A stretch of DNA of 64,000 nt from Gammaproteobacteria bacterium (lineage in GTDB: Bacteria; Pseudomonadota; Gammaproteobacteria; Burkholderiales; Nitrosomonadaceae). Where the stretch lies: positions 41,639 through 105,638 of the forward strand of contig JAUIIB010000004.1 of NCBI GenBank assembly GCA_030431985.1, read 5' to 3'. The position numbers and the translations under genes are program-made. The notes under the pieces were generated by a model. That model made no database searches. It was given only the letters and a program-made list of their open reading frames with translations, and was not told where the DNA came from. This document shows positions 32,864 to 42,452 of the stretch, one piece after another; position 1 is the first letter of the stretch; each line of letters begins with the position of its first letter.

Positions 32864-33450
32864 GCATTAAACCTTGATATTGTTGATTTGAACGCTTGTC
32901 TGACACACTAGACTGATGGCAAGTTTAGTCTGTTATACCGCATCATACAAGTCAATAAGATCAGAGCTGAATTGTAACTGCTCATCTAAAAAACACGATT
33001 CTTTTACTGCCGAAATACATTTACGCACTGAATCTACACAAAAAACCACCATTTCTGGTAGTCTTTTCTTATTGCTACCCCAGGGTCTGTTAATATTTTA
33101 CTTTCCCTACTATCATTCTTAAAAAAGCGCGAGGTACGAGGAGAGAAGTTTGCTCATTCCAAATAAACAACAAACAACGCAGAATAGCGTTTTTTAGGCA
33201 CAATTCGCAGAGCCAGGGCTATTTATTAACCTGATGGTGTTGTCGTCGCTTATGTAGTAATAACTACACTGCGCCTCTTCCGCCTTACTAGGCGAAAATA
33301 GTCGCCAGCAGTAGGAAAGATGAAATTTCAACAGGCCCTGGGCAGTTATCCTATAATAAGTATCCTAATAAGGATCCGATTCATATTTGACTTTGTAATT
33401 ATCGATAAAGCGTAATCACTCAAGGAAGAAAAGCACAGCTTTTCATTGAT
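32864..33450. other. long intergenic region, no gene seen
   Basis: 587 bases between the divergent sdhC and Wzz-like genes. Small frames are not convincing. Short imperfect repeats are present (for example ACCACC...GGTAGT near 33047-33061). No riboswitch, tRNA or IS end was recognised. It should contain the sdh promoter and that of the Wzz-like gene. Confidence 0.45.
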
Positions 33451-35448
33451 ATGCCTAGACGTATTCCTTCTGAAACAGTTGTACCGGCTAACGGCGCTGA
33501 CAATGCCAGTAGATACTGGCAATCTCATTACCATAATCCGGAACCATGGTTCAAATCAGGCAGACTGATCATTTTTGCGGTTGTTTTTCTGCTATGTTCG
33601 ATATTGACACTCAGTTACGTTTTTTTCCGCGCCCCGGTTTATCAAAGCTATGCCACTCTGCTAACCGTTGCCAAAACAGCAATTGATTCGTCAAATACCG
33701 AGGCCGACATTCAACATGTCGCTATTCAAAAACAAATTCTGTTGGGAGCAGAATTACTGGCAGAAACGTCAAAACGGTTAAAAGCCGATCATACAGGTAA
33801 TGAAATTGACTTGAGCATTGGAAACATCCGTCAAATGCTTAACGTAAAACCCGTTACCGAAACAAACTTAATTGAAATGATTGCAGAAGGCCCTGACCCT
33901 GCCAAACTACCGTTATTAATTAACACCTGGATCGATGTGTACCTGGATGCCAGAGCCTCGGAAATTTCTCTTTTACTGGGCGATACAACGATCCAAATTC
34001 AAGAAGAGCTCAACGGTCTCTCAAAAAAAATTAGAACCAAGCGAGCCGCACTTGATCAATTCAGAAAACAATACGACATCGCCTCTATAGAACGCGAGGA
34101 AAATGACGCGTTAGCACGCCTGAAGGGCCTCAACGAAGCTCTTAATGAAGCCGAAGCCGAGGAAGTCAAAACCAAAGCCAGGCTGGACGCTATCAATCAG
34201 GCAATCGCACGCGGACAAGCTGTCGTGCCACAGGAAGACACGCGCACGCTGAGTTTACTCGAAGACCGTGCACAAGAACTGCGTGGAGAATTGGCCGACC
34301 TGAATCGGCGTTACACGCGCGAGTATCTCAATTTATCGCCCACACTAAAGGTCATTCCCGATCAATTAGAGGCGCTAGAAAAAGAAATAAAGCACATGCG
34401 GCAGCAAGGCCAGATTATTGTCCAATCAAATGCGCAACAAGAATACGCCGCTGCCCAGCAAACAGCCAATGAAATACGCCAACAACTCAAAATCCATAAA
34501 AATACGGCGACTCAATTTACAGCACATTTCGCTGAGCATGAAGCATTAAAAGAAGATCTAGTTGCGCTGGAGGCACGCTACCGGGACACACAGGACCGAA
34601 TGACACAACTTGAAACACAATACGCAGGCAAGTATCCACAAGTTGATGTCATCGAACGTGCATTCCTGCCGGAAGAGCCCGTTCGCCCCGATTATTTGCG
34701 AGATGCGGGCATAGCCGTAATAGGTTCGCTAGTATTAAGCTTGCTTTGTGTCTGGATGATTGAATTCCTGACACGAAAAACTCAACCCAGCTCCATGATT
34801 AACCTGTCAGGTATTCATGTTTATGATCATGGTGAAAAATCCGATTCCATTGAAATGCAGCAACGACAGATTAATCAGCTGCCCCAATCAGGTCTTGCTC
34901 TGGATACTCCGTTACCCCTTGAAATTGCCCCAGAGAAGATAAACATGCTGCTGCAAAATGCCTCGCACAGAGCACGATTAGTAATCGCGCTACTACTCAG
35001 TGGTGTAACGATTGAAGAAATTTCGACGATTACACCAAAAAACATCGACACGGACAATGAAAAACTATGTATTAATGGCCAGTCACCCAGATTGTTATAT
35101 CTTAATCCTGCCTTACAATCTCTATTCGCCAACCCCGACTGCAACTTGTTGCACCCATCTGGAGAGCAACTGTCCGTTGAAGACATCACTGCTTTACTAA
35201 CCTGCGCCATTGCTGATGCTGATTTATCTACAACCGATGAAATCAATGCCCGGACATTACACCAGACTTATTTAATTTACTTAGTCAAGCAAGGCCTTCG
35301 TTTAACCGAACTCGAAAAAATAGCCGGTTATATTGCACCACAAGAGCTGTCTCGTTTCAGTATTTACCAACCTGCCGGGGCTAAACACACCCTCCACGAA
35401 ATTGACTTGATATATTCCGAATTGCGACATCAGTATATGATGTCTTAA
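33451..35448 (+). CDS. Wzz/GumC-type chain-length protein with degenerate integrase-like C-terminus
   Basis: 665 aa. TM1 (38-58), a long periplasmic coiled-coil region (about 170-400) and TM2 (419-440), with PEEPVRPDYL before TM2, match polysaccharide copolymerases that set exopolysaccharide chain length. The usual C-terminal tyrosine kinase is replaced by a domain (about 493-645) resembling a tyrosine recombinase. RARLVIALLLSGVTIEEIST, then RTLHQTYLIYLVKQGLRLTE with LEKIAGY, parallel the R-I and HxxR boxes, and FSIYQ parallels the nucleophile region. Key arginines look lost, so catalysis is unlikely. No close Shine-Dalgarno was found before ATG 33451. Confidence 0.75.
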   Translation: MPRRIPSETVVPANGADNASRYWQSHYHNPEPWFKSGRLIIFAVVFLLCSILTLSYVFFRAPVYQSYATLLTVAKTAIDSSNTEADIQHVAIQKQILLGAELLAETSKRLKADHTGNEIDLSIGNIRQMLNVKPVTETNLIEMIAEGPDPAKLPLLINTWIDVYLDARASEISLLLGDTTIQIQEELNGLSKKIRTKRAALDQFRKQYDIASIEREENDALARLKGLNEALNEAEAEEVKTKARLDAINQAIARGQAVVPQEDTRTLSLLEDRAQELRGELADLNRRYTREYLNLSPTLKVIPDQLEALEKEIKHMRQQGQIIVQSNAQQEYAAAQQTANEIRQQLKIHKNTATQFTAHFAEHEALKEDLVALEARYRDTQDRMTQLETQYAGKYPQVDVIERAFLPEEPVRPDYLRDAGIAVIGSLVLSLLCVWMIEFLTRKTQPSSMINLSGIHVYDHGEKSDSIEMQQRQINQLPQSGLALDTPLPLEIAPEKINMLLQNASHRARLVIALLLSGVTIEEISTITPKNIDTDNEKLCINGQSPRLLYLNPALQSLFANPDCNLLHPSGEQLSVEDITALLTCAIADADLSTTDEINARTLHQTYLIYLVKQGLRLTELEKIAGYIAPQELSRFSIYQPAGAKHTLHEIDLIYSELRHQYMMS

Positions 35449-35617
35449 TCCATAACTGCTATGCGTTTTATTGCCACAAAGCAATCTGGCTTCTATTCCA
35501 TCAGTACTATCCATTATTCCACTCCGAACTATTGTAGCTTCTTGCCCTCGTGATAAAATGTCAGACAGTTATACTGTTCAAACAACTTCCTTGCTTTTAC
35601 AACATTATTGTAATTTC

Positions 35618-35821
35618 ATGATACATATTACTATCAATGGCGAAACTCACCGGTTCAACCAGCCGATTAATATTGCACAACTGATTGATGATCAAAACCT
35701 TCGGGGAAAACGTATTGCAATCGAACGAAATGGAGAAATCGTACCCCGTAGTCAGTTTACTGAGCAATTTTTAGCTGATGGGGATCAACTTGAGGTCGTT
35801 GTTGCCGTTGGCGGTGGTTAG
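35618..35821 (+). CDS. thiS: sulphur carrier protein ThiS
   Basis: 67 aa from ATG 35618; the longer frame starting at 35471 has no support. It has a ubiquitin-like fold ending in the obligatory GGG (VVVAVGGG), whose terminal glycine is adenylated and then thiocarboxylated. It donates sulphur to ThiG in making the thiazole half of thiamine. thiG follows 173 bases downstream. No TPP riboswitch motif was seen upstream. Confidence 0.92.
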   Translation: MIHITINGETHRFNQPINIAQLIDDQNLRGKRIAIERNGEIVPRSQFTEQFLADGDQLEVVVAVGGG

Positions 35822-35897
35822 CATTTGAATATGTAATCCAGGTATTGGTTGTTGCCCGCACTATTCAATAATGCTGATTTATCCATTAGGCACATAC

Positions 35898-35926
35898 ATA
35901 TCAATATCAATATCAATATCAATATC
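35898..35926 (+). repeat. hexanucleotide tandem repeat (ATATCA, 4.8 copies)
   Basis: Four full copies plus five bases of ATATCA lie in the leader between thiS and thiG, 68 bases before the thiG ATG. Slipped-strand changes could alter promoter or leader spacing. This is a simple-sequence repeat, not a CRISPR. Confidence 0.85.
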
Positions 35927-35994
35927 TTTCAAATTTTCTATTTAAAGTAATTTTTAATTATTTAGTTTTAGTTCAATTCAATACAACATTCTAT

Positions 35995-36780
35995 ATGGAC
36001 AATCTCACCATTGCCAACAAGACCTATACATCCAGACTCCTCGTTGGGACGGGCAAATACAAAGACTTTACGGAAACGCGTACTGCTATTGAAGCTAGCG
36101 GTGCTGAAATTGTAACCGTCGCGATCCGCCGTACCAACATCGGCCAGAATACCAATGAACCTAATCTGCTTGATAGCATTTCGCCGTCAAAATATACCTT
36201 GCTACCCAATACAGCGGGCTGCTATACGGTGGATGACGCAGTGAGAACATTGCGTTTAGCTCGAGAGTTACTGGATGGACACAACCTGGTCAAACTTGAA
36301 GTACTCGGCGACCCGGAAACACTTTTCCCCAATATGGCAGAAACCCTACGGGCCGCTAAAATATTGGTTACAGAAGGATTTGACGTGATGGTTTACACCT
36401 CAGATGATCCAATTGCCGCCAGACAGCTCGAAGAAATTGGCTGTGTTGCAATTATGCCTTTGGCTTCACTGATTGGATCCGGCATGGGTATTTTAAATCC
36501 CTGGAATCTCCAAATTATCATTGACAACGCTAAAGTACCCGTGCTGGTTGACGCCGGCGTTGGAACTGCATCAGACGCAACCATTGCCTTGGAACTCGGC
36601 TGTGATGGGGTCTTAATGAATACTGCAATTGCCGCTGCACAAAATCCAGTGCTTATGGCCTCTGCAATGCGCAAAGCGGTAGAAGCAGGACGCGAAGCAT
36701 TTCTTGCCGGACGCATGACCAAGAAAGTATATACCGCTAGCCCAAGTTCACCTGTTGATGGTGTGATTGCCAGCACATAA
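35995..36780 (+). CDS. thiG: thiazole synthase ThiG
   Basis: 261 aa, normal length. A TIM barrel with FTSRLL-like start ([15 protein letters not shown]), the Schiff-base lysine region [10 protein letters not shown], and phosphate-binding segments [12 protein letters not shown] and [11 protein letters not shown]. It makes the thiazole phosphate of thiamine from deoxyxylulose phosphate, dehydroglycine and ThiS thiocarboxylate. It is downstream of thiS and followed after 28 bases by trmB. Confidence 0.95.
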   Translation: MDNLTIANKTYTSRLLVGTGKYKDFTETRTAIEASGAEIVTVAIRRTNIGQNTNEPNLLDSISPSKYTLLPNTAGCYTVDDAVRTLRLARELLDGHNLVKLEVLGDPETLFPNMAETLRAAKILVTEGFDVMVYTSDDPIAARQLEEIGCVAIMPLASLIGSGMGILNPWNLQIIIDNAKVPVLVDAGVGTASDATIALELGCDGVLMNTAIAAAQNPVLMASAMRKAVEAGREAFLAGRMTKKVYTASPSSPVDGVIAST

Positions 36781-36808
36781 TCATCGTCATACCTAACCGT
36801 ATTTACCT

Positions 36809-37516
36809 ATGAAACAGACCATACGCAGTTTTGTTCTGCGTCAGGGAAGAATATCCAGCGCGCAACGCCGTGCCTGTGAAACATTGCTACCCCAATATGG
36901 CATCTCTTTTCAACGCTCACATATTGATTTGGAAGCTATTTTCGGTCGTCAAGCGCCTATAATTCTTGAAATTGGTTTTGGCATGGGTGAAACCACAGCG
37001 CTTATTGCACATCATCATCCCGAACAAGATTATCTGGCTATAGAAGTTCATTCACCGGGTGTCGGCAATCTGCTAAATCAAATCGAAAAACTGGAGCTCA
37101 CCAATTTACGCATTATTCAACACGATGCTGTTGAAGTCATGCAGCATATGCTACCTTTACACTGCCTCGATGCCGTGCATATCTTTTTTCCAGACCCATG
37201 GCCAAAGGCAAAACATCATAAACGCAGATTGATACAACCACCTTTTATTCATCGCCTATGTCAACATCTGAAACAAGGCGCGTACATCCATCTTGCTACA
37301 GACTGGGAAGAATATGCCCTGCAAATGCTTGAAGTAATGAACAATGAACCATTGCTTGATAACACCTACACCGATTTTGCTGCACGTCCTGATTCCAGGC
37401 CGTTGACCAAATTCGAACAACGCGGTATCAAACTGGGACATAGCGTTTGGGATTTAATTTTTCGTCGTAATTCAGAGCAGATCAATACTCAAAAATACAC
37501 AAATACCGTTGATTGA
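36809..37516 (+). CDS. trmB: tRNA (guanine-46-N7)-methyltransferase
   Basis: 235 aa. The SAM motif is [16 protein letters not shown], and the family signature [15 protein letters not shown] lies mid-protein. The late ATDWEEYA and [15 protein letters not shown] segments also match. TrmB places m7G at position 46 in the tRNA variable loop. It starts 28 bases after thiG and is likely in the same transcript, a common beta-proteobacterial order. Confidence 0.95.
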   Translation: MKQTIRSFVLRQGRISSAQRRACETLLPQYGISFQRSHIDLEAIFGRQAPIILEIGFGMGETTALIAHHHPEQDYLAIEVHSPGVGNLLNQIEKLELTNLRIIQHDAVEVMQHMLPLHCLDAVHIFFPDPWPKAKHHKRRLIQPPFIHRLCQHLKQGAYIHLATDWEEYALQMLEVMNNEPLLDNTYTDFAARPDSRPLTKFEQRGIKLGHSVWDLIFRRNSEQINTQKYTNTVD

Positions 37517-37591
37517 TAATTATTCCTATTCGTACTATAGTTGCAATCTAATTTATTTCTTCAATGTATTTTTGTTTTCTGGCAACTTCCT

Positions 37592-38635
37592 ATGCAAATT
37601 TTAAGTACTAAAAACACTCAATCCAATTTTCCAGCAATAGCGGTCTTTTTTATTGCGACACTGTTTATTTTCACCTCAAATTTAGTCCATGCCGAGCAGG
37701 TGATTGTTTATTCAGCTAGAATTGAACAATTGATCAAGCCAATGTTTGATGCATTTACTGAAAAAACAGGCATTCAAGTTAAATATACAACCGATAAGGA
37801 AGGTCCCTTGCTCGCTCGTTTGCAAGCAGAAGGCAAAAATACGTCAGCAGATATGCTGATTACTACTGATGCCGGCAATTTATGGGCTGCTTCACAAGCA
37901 AAAATATTCAGACCTTTTGATTCCCAAATTCTTAAATCTAACATTCCGGAACATCTGCGCGACCCTAAAAACGAGTGGTTTGGATTATCAATACGTGCCC
38001 GGACGATAATTTACAACACTGACAAGGTGAATCCGGAAGATTTATCTTCATACGAGGATCTTGCCGATCCTAAATGGCGTAAGCGCCTTTGTCTACGCAC
38101 ATCCAAGAAAATCTACAACCAATCCCTTGTGGCAATGATGATTGCCGAACACGGGGAAGCTGAAACAGAGCGAATTGTCAAAGGCTGGGTATCCAACCTG
38201 GCAACCGACCCCTTATCTGATGACACTCGCGCTATGGAATTTGTGGCAGCCGGTCGTTGTGATTTGACAGTTGTCAATACGTATTACTATGGCCGCCTTA
38301 TGCAAGATAACCCTGATCTACCGTTAGGCATTTTCTGGCCAAACCAATCAGGCGAAAACAATAACGGTGTTCATGTCAATATTTCAGGTGCAGGTCTGAC
38401 GCGTTACGGTAAAAATCCGCAGGCTGCGGAACAATTACTGGAATTCTTATCTTCCATCCAGGCGCAAAAACTTTTTGCAGATATTAATATGGAATATCCG
38501 GTTAATACGAATATCGCACCCGATCCCATTGTCGCATCCTGGGGAAATTTTATACAAAACAACATTAATTTGGTTAAAGCCGGTGAGTTGCAGGCTGCTG
38601 CCGTCAAACTCATGGACCGTGTAGGTTACCGATAA
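37592..38635 (+). CDS. fbpA: ferric iron ABC transporter periplasmic binding protein
   Basis: 347 aa from ATG 37592; the upstream TTG frame adds an unlikely leader. A signal peptide (about 1-37, ending VHA) precedes the FbpA/FutA-type fold: VIVYSARIEQLIKPMFDAF, YTTDKEGPLLARLQAEG and a late VNTYYYGRL with paired tyrosines that bind iron in this family. It captures Fe3+ in the periplasm for the FbpB permease encoded 48 bases downstream. Only a weak partial Fur-box-like stretch (37515-37530) is seen upstream. Confidence 0.9.
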   Translation: MQILSTKNTQSNFPAIAVFFIATLFIFTSNLVHAEQVIVYSARIEQLIKPMFDAFTEKTGIQVKYTTDKEGPLLARLQAEGKNTSADMLITTDAGNLWAASQAKIFRPFDSQILKSNIPEHLRDPKNEWFGLSIRARTIIYNTDKVNPEDLSSYEDLADPKWRKRLCLRTSKKIYNQSLVAMMIAEHGEAETERIVKGWVSNLATDPLSDDTRAMEFVAAGRCDLTVVNTYYYGRLMQDNPDLPLGIFWPNQSGENNNGVHVNISGAGLTRYGKNPQAAEQLLEFLSSIQAQKLFADINMEYPVNTNIAPDPIVASWGNFIQNNINLVKAGELQAAAVKLMDRVGYR

Positions 38636-38683
38636 ATCGGGCACGCAACTTTTACCAACTCTTCAATTTTTACGGGCTAGGGA

Positions 38684-40285
38684 TTGCTGATCTGGCGACT
38701 ATTTCCTGTACTTGCCGCAACACTGGTTATGATGCCAATCTGCATCATTGTGTCTTCACTTTTTGCACCCACCAGCGATATCTGGGAACATCTAGTTGAA
38801 AACACACTGCCGCTATTGCTGAGTAATACTTTTTGGTTAGCCTTGGGGGTTCTCGTAGGAACTGGCTTGCTGGGTGTCAGCTTAGCATGGGTTACTGCTG
38901 TTTATGAATTTCCAGGCCGCCGTTTTTTTACCTGGGCGCTACTATTACCGTTGGCAATACCTGCTTACGTGACCGCATTCGTCGCCTTAGGGTTATTTGA
39001 TTTCACCGGCCCTATACAAACATCATTGCGCAATTGGCTAGACTCCGATTTACTTTGGTTTCCTGATATTCGCAGTCGTTCGGGCGTCATCATCGTTATG
39101 TCGCTCGCATTCTATCCTTATGTATATCTACTCGCCCGAAATGCTTTTGTCAGTCAGGGAAAACGATCTCTTGAAGCGGCTCAATCCCTGGGATTTAACC
39201 GATGGGCCGGTTTTTTCAGCGTGGCGCTTCCCATGGCACGCCCATGGATCGCCGGAGGTCTTATGCTAGTCTTAATGGAAACACTGGCCGACTTCGGAAC
39301 GGTGGCTGTATTTAATTATGACACTTTTACCACCGCAATCTATAAAGCGTGGTTTAGTTTATTTTCTCTGCCGGCTGCTTCGCAACTGGCTTCCATACTC
39401 ATTTTACTCGTGTTTGTTATTATTGCACTTGAACAGCAGTTCCGTTCACGCATGCGTTACGCGGAAGCCAGAAAATCCCAGCGTACAAACCGTATTCAAC
39501 TAAACCGTTGTCATCGATGGCTAGTAGCATGTTCTGTTTCAGCCTTATGGTTTTTTGCATTCCTGCTCCCGATCGGGCAATTGATACTGTGGGTTATGCA
39601 GTCAGTCTCTTCAGATTCTGACTTGCAACGTTATCTTGAGTTTCTCTGGCATTCATTATCACTGTCCGGGATGGCGACTCTGGTTACGTGTACCGTTATC
39701 GTCCTAATGGTTTATGCCGCCCGCCGTTTCCCTGACAAAATCACTCAGGTGGCTATTCGAATAGCAACAATAGGCTACGCACTCCCCGGTACGGTACTCG
39801 CTATCGGTATCTTTATTCCGCTTGTCTGGATCGATAATCAATTCAGCAGGTTAATTTATACGTTCTTGGGAGTTGAAACAGATCTATTAATCCAGGGGAC
39901 ATTAGTGATAATGTTACTTGCCTACCTAATCCGCTTCATGGCCGTTGGTCATTATCCAATTAACGCAGCTATACAACGCATTACACCCAGTATTGAAGAA
40001 GCAGCGATCTCTTTTGGTCTACACGGCTGGGCCATGATTTGCCGCGTTCACTTACCTATACTCAAATCCGGCATTTTTACTGCTGCAACACTTATATTTG
40101 TAGATGTTATGAAAGAAATGCCCATTACCTTGATGACACGACCCTTCGGATGGGATACATTGGCGGTCCGGATTTTTGAACTAACCACCGAAGGCCAGTG
40201 GGAACAAGCCGCATTACCTGCAATAACGCTTGTGTCAGCTGGTCTGGTACCGATTCTATTTTTTATGCGGCAAACTGAAAACTAA
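38684..40285 (+). CDS. fbpB: ferric iron ABC transporter permease
   Basis: A 533-aa inner-membrane protein with two fused MetI-type permease domains of about six membrane segments each. EAA-like loops are EAAQSLGFNRWAGFFSVALP in the first half and EEAAISFGLHGWAMICRVHL in the second. The start appears to be TTG 38684. It forms the translocation path for iron delivered by FbpA. Its ATPase is not directly downstream but at 41275, after the intervening spondin-domain gene on the other strand. Confidence 0.92.
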   Translation: MLIWRLFPVLAATLVMMPICIIVSSLFAPTSDIWEHLVENTLPLLLSNTFWLALGVLVGTGLLGVSLAWVTAVYEFPGRRFFTWALLLPLAIPAYVTAFVALGLFDFTGPIQTSLRNWLDSDLLWFPDIRSRSGVIIVMSLAFYPYVYLLARNAFVSQGKRSLEAAQSLGFNRWAGFFSVALPMARPWIAGGLMLVLMETLADFGTVAVFNYDTFTTAIYKAWFSLFSLPAASQLASILILLVFVIIALEQQFRSRMRYAEARKSQRTNRIQLNRCHRWLVACSVSALWFFAFLLPIGQLILWVMQSVSSDSDLQRYLEFLWHSLSLSGMATLVTCTVIVLMVYAARRFPDKITQVAIRIATIGYALPGTVLAIGIFIPLVWIDNQFSRLIYTFLGVETDLLIQGTLVIMLLAYLIRFMAVGHYPINAAIQRITPSIEEAAISFGLHGWAMICRVHLPILKSGIFTAATLIFVDVMKEMPITLMTRPFGWDTLAVRIFELTTEGQWEQAALPAITLVSAGLVPILFFMRQTEN

Positions 40286-40375
40286 CCGGTTCTGGCACAC
40301 ACCTGCCCGACCACATAACACTGAATGCACGTTATTGAAATACCTGATAATAGCGGCTTTGTCCAAGAATAATGT

Positions 40376-41068
40376 TTATCGAATCTTAGTAATTGAAACA
40401 GCAGCGACCGGATTTTTCCAATCATAGCTATTCGGATCGATTTCGTCAGAATTCACTCCTCGGATACCCCGGTGAATGTGTACAAAGCCCTCGCCCGTAT
40501 CATCCGGCGACAATGCAGCTCCACCACACAGGGGACCTGGAATGTCCGCACAGGCTTCTGTATTGGTTTCTGTTCCCGCATCGTATCCGTTCAACTCATA
40601 GCGCACACTGCCATTCTGTGGCAACGTCATATTATTTAACGCGATAAAACCGTCATTTGTCGGTAACATCATGGCGAACAGTGAAATACGGCTCAATCTA
40701 TCATCAACATTTAACAGTTCGATCGTTTCCTTCTGGCCAGCCGCCAACAAGCTATCACCAACTGTATAGGAAACAAAATTCTGCACCGCTTCTTGATCGA
40801 GTATTGCAATCATAGGATCAATATTGCCAGCCTCGGCAATTTCCTTTAAGGCATTATTAACCTGACCATCAAGCAAACCACCTTCAGCATCGTTCAAATT
40901 GTCACCAGCCGCGAAAAACGATACGGGGACATGTGCTATGACTATGCGCGGTGTAAAGTCAATTCTATGTGTCAGATTCGACACTTCTATACGATAATCC
41001 GCTGCAAATGCCGACTGACACCACAATACAACCGCCCAAAAAGCTACGATCTTTTGAATAGCTGTCAT
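40376..41068 (-). CDS. exported spondin-domain protein
   Basis: 230 aa with a signal peptide (about 1-22, ending SAFA). The body matches the spondin N-type domain seen in bacteria: YRIEVSNLTHRIDFTPRIVI, VSFFAAGD, LLAAGQKETI, LFAMMLPTNDGFIAL and the late GFVHIHRGIRG. Bacterial members are secreted proteins of unknown function. It sits, reversed, between fbpB and fbpC, splitting the iron importer genes. GGAG-rich sequence (AAGGAGAAAAATT) precedes its ATG. Confidence 0.85.
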   Translation of the reverse strand: MTAIQKIVAFWAVVLWCQSAFAADYRIEVSNLTHRIDFTPRIVIAHVPVSFFAAGDNLNDAEGGLLDGQVNNALKEIAEAGNIDPMIAILDQEAVQNFVSYTVGDSLLAAGQKETIELLNVDDRLSRISLFAMMLPTNDGFIALNNMTLPQNGSVRYELNGYDAGTETNTEACADIPGPLCGGAALSPDDTGEGFVHIHRGIRGVNSDEIDPNSYDWKNPVAAVSITKIR

Positions 41069-41274
41069 AATTTTTCTCCTTGCTGTAATTTATAAAATAA
41101 ACTGCTTTCCTCGAGTTATGAACAACTCTATATTTTGTCTTGTTTTACCCGCTATCCTTACAACAATATGTTCAAACAATTTTTTGAAATGCAAAAGACG
41201 TCAATATATCCGGTATACTGCTAGGTTTCTTAGCATTTAGAGTCAACAAGCTATAACTCCGTTTTCGTAAACAC

Positions 41275-42327
41275 ATGAGCACTGTATTACTGCAACTTAA
41301 TCGCGTTCAACACCATTATGCCGAGGATCAAATCCTTGACGCACTATCGTTAAGTTTAAATAAAGGAGAAATAGGTTGCTTACTGGGTCCCAGCGGGTGT
41401 GGCAAAACTACTGCCTTACGTTGTATTTTAGGATTTGAGGCAATTTCTGGTGGAGAAATCAGAATTAATAACCAATGTGTAAGCAGTGCAACTACGACGA
41501 CGCCACCTGAAAAAAGGCAAATCGGAATGGTATTTCAGGATTATGCGTTGTTTCCACATCTTGATGTCGTTGCCAATATCGGTTTTGGATTACACCGATT
41601 ATCCCGTACCGAACGTCAGCATAGAATTGAAAAATGGCTGCGCATTGTTCACTTGGATAATGCTGCCGGAAAATATCCTCACGAATTATCCGGCGGTCAA
41701 CAGCAGCGTGTCGCACTTGCGCGTGCATTAGCCCCCCAACCCGAGTTACTTTTGCTTGATGAGCCTTTTTCAAATCTGGACGTTAATTTACGCGAGAATC
41801 TGAGTCTTGAAATACGTGAAATCTTAAAGAACCAAAATATCACCGCTATTCTGGTTACCCATGATCAATCGGAAGCCTTTGCAATTGCAGACAAAATAGG
41901 CGTCATGTTTAACGGCAAGATTGAACAATGGGACACTGCCTACAACTTATACCACCAACCGGTTAATCGACGCGTTGCGGATTTTATCGGACAGGGCGCG
42001 ATCCTGCCCGGCAAAGTTATTAGTACGCAGCAAATTGAGATTGAACTGGGGGTGCTTAACGGAAAAATACCATTTGATTGTCCGACTGGCAGCAAAGTCG
42101 ATGTATTGATGCGCCCCGACGATATAATACACGAAGATACCAGCCCCCAACAGGCAGCCATTCTACACAAAGCTTTTCGTGGTGCTGAGATTTTATATAC
42201 GTTACAACTGGAAAGTGGTGACAAAATACTGTCGCTAGCACCGAGTCACCACAATCACGAGGTAGGTGAGAAAATCGGTATTAAGCTTGCGGCCGAACAT
42301 CTTACCGCTTTCAAACCGGATAGTTAA
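41275..42327 (+). CDS. fbpC: ferric iron ABC transporter ATPase
   Basis: 350 aa. Walker A GPSGCGKTT is at 38-46, signature LSGGQQQR, Walker B LLLLDEPF, and the switch His lies in LVTHDQSEA. A C-terminal TOBE-like domain (about 240-350) is present, as in FbpC/PotA-type ATPases. It should energise FbpB. It has its own upstream region because the spondin gene separates it from fbpAB. No clear Shine-Dalgarno is visible before ATG 41275. Confidence 0.9.
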   Translation: MSTVLLQLNRVQHHYAEDQILDALSLSLNKGEIGCLLGPSGCGKTTALRCILGFEAISGGEIRINNQCVSSATTTTPPEKRQIGMVFQDYALFPHLDVVANIGFGLHRLSRTERQHRIEKWLRIVHLDNAAGKYPHELSGGQQQRVALARALAPQPELLLLDEPFSNLDVNLRENLSLEIREILKNQNITAILVTHDQSEAFAIADKIGVMFNGKIEQWDTAYNLYHQPVNRRVADFIGQGAILPGKVISTQQIEIELGVLNGKIPFDCPTGSKVDVLMRPDDIIHEDTSPQQAAILHKAFRGAEILYTLQLESGDKILSLAPSHHNHEVGEKIGIKLAAEHLTAFKPDS

Positions 42328-42452
42328 AGAAGTCAATCCTAACATTCTTTCAACTTGTTCAGGGAATAGTCAGAGAAAAATAATCGCCATGTCGTTAAGT
42401 TACCAGGCCGTCAGCAAATGATACTGCATTTGACTGCACATACCTGAATAAA

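Noticed and set aside
35449..35617. TPP riboswitch upstream of thiS
   Set aside because: The conserved CTGAGA-type core of the THI element was not found.
35898..35926. CRISPR-like short repeats
   Set aside because: Units are six bases with no spacers; this is a simple tandem repeat.
37515..37530. Fur box upstream of fbpA
   Set aside because: Only the left half resembles the consensus, and it overlaps the trmB stop; too weak to annotate.
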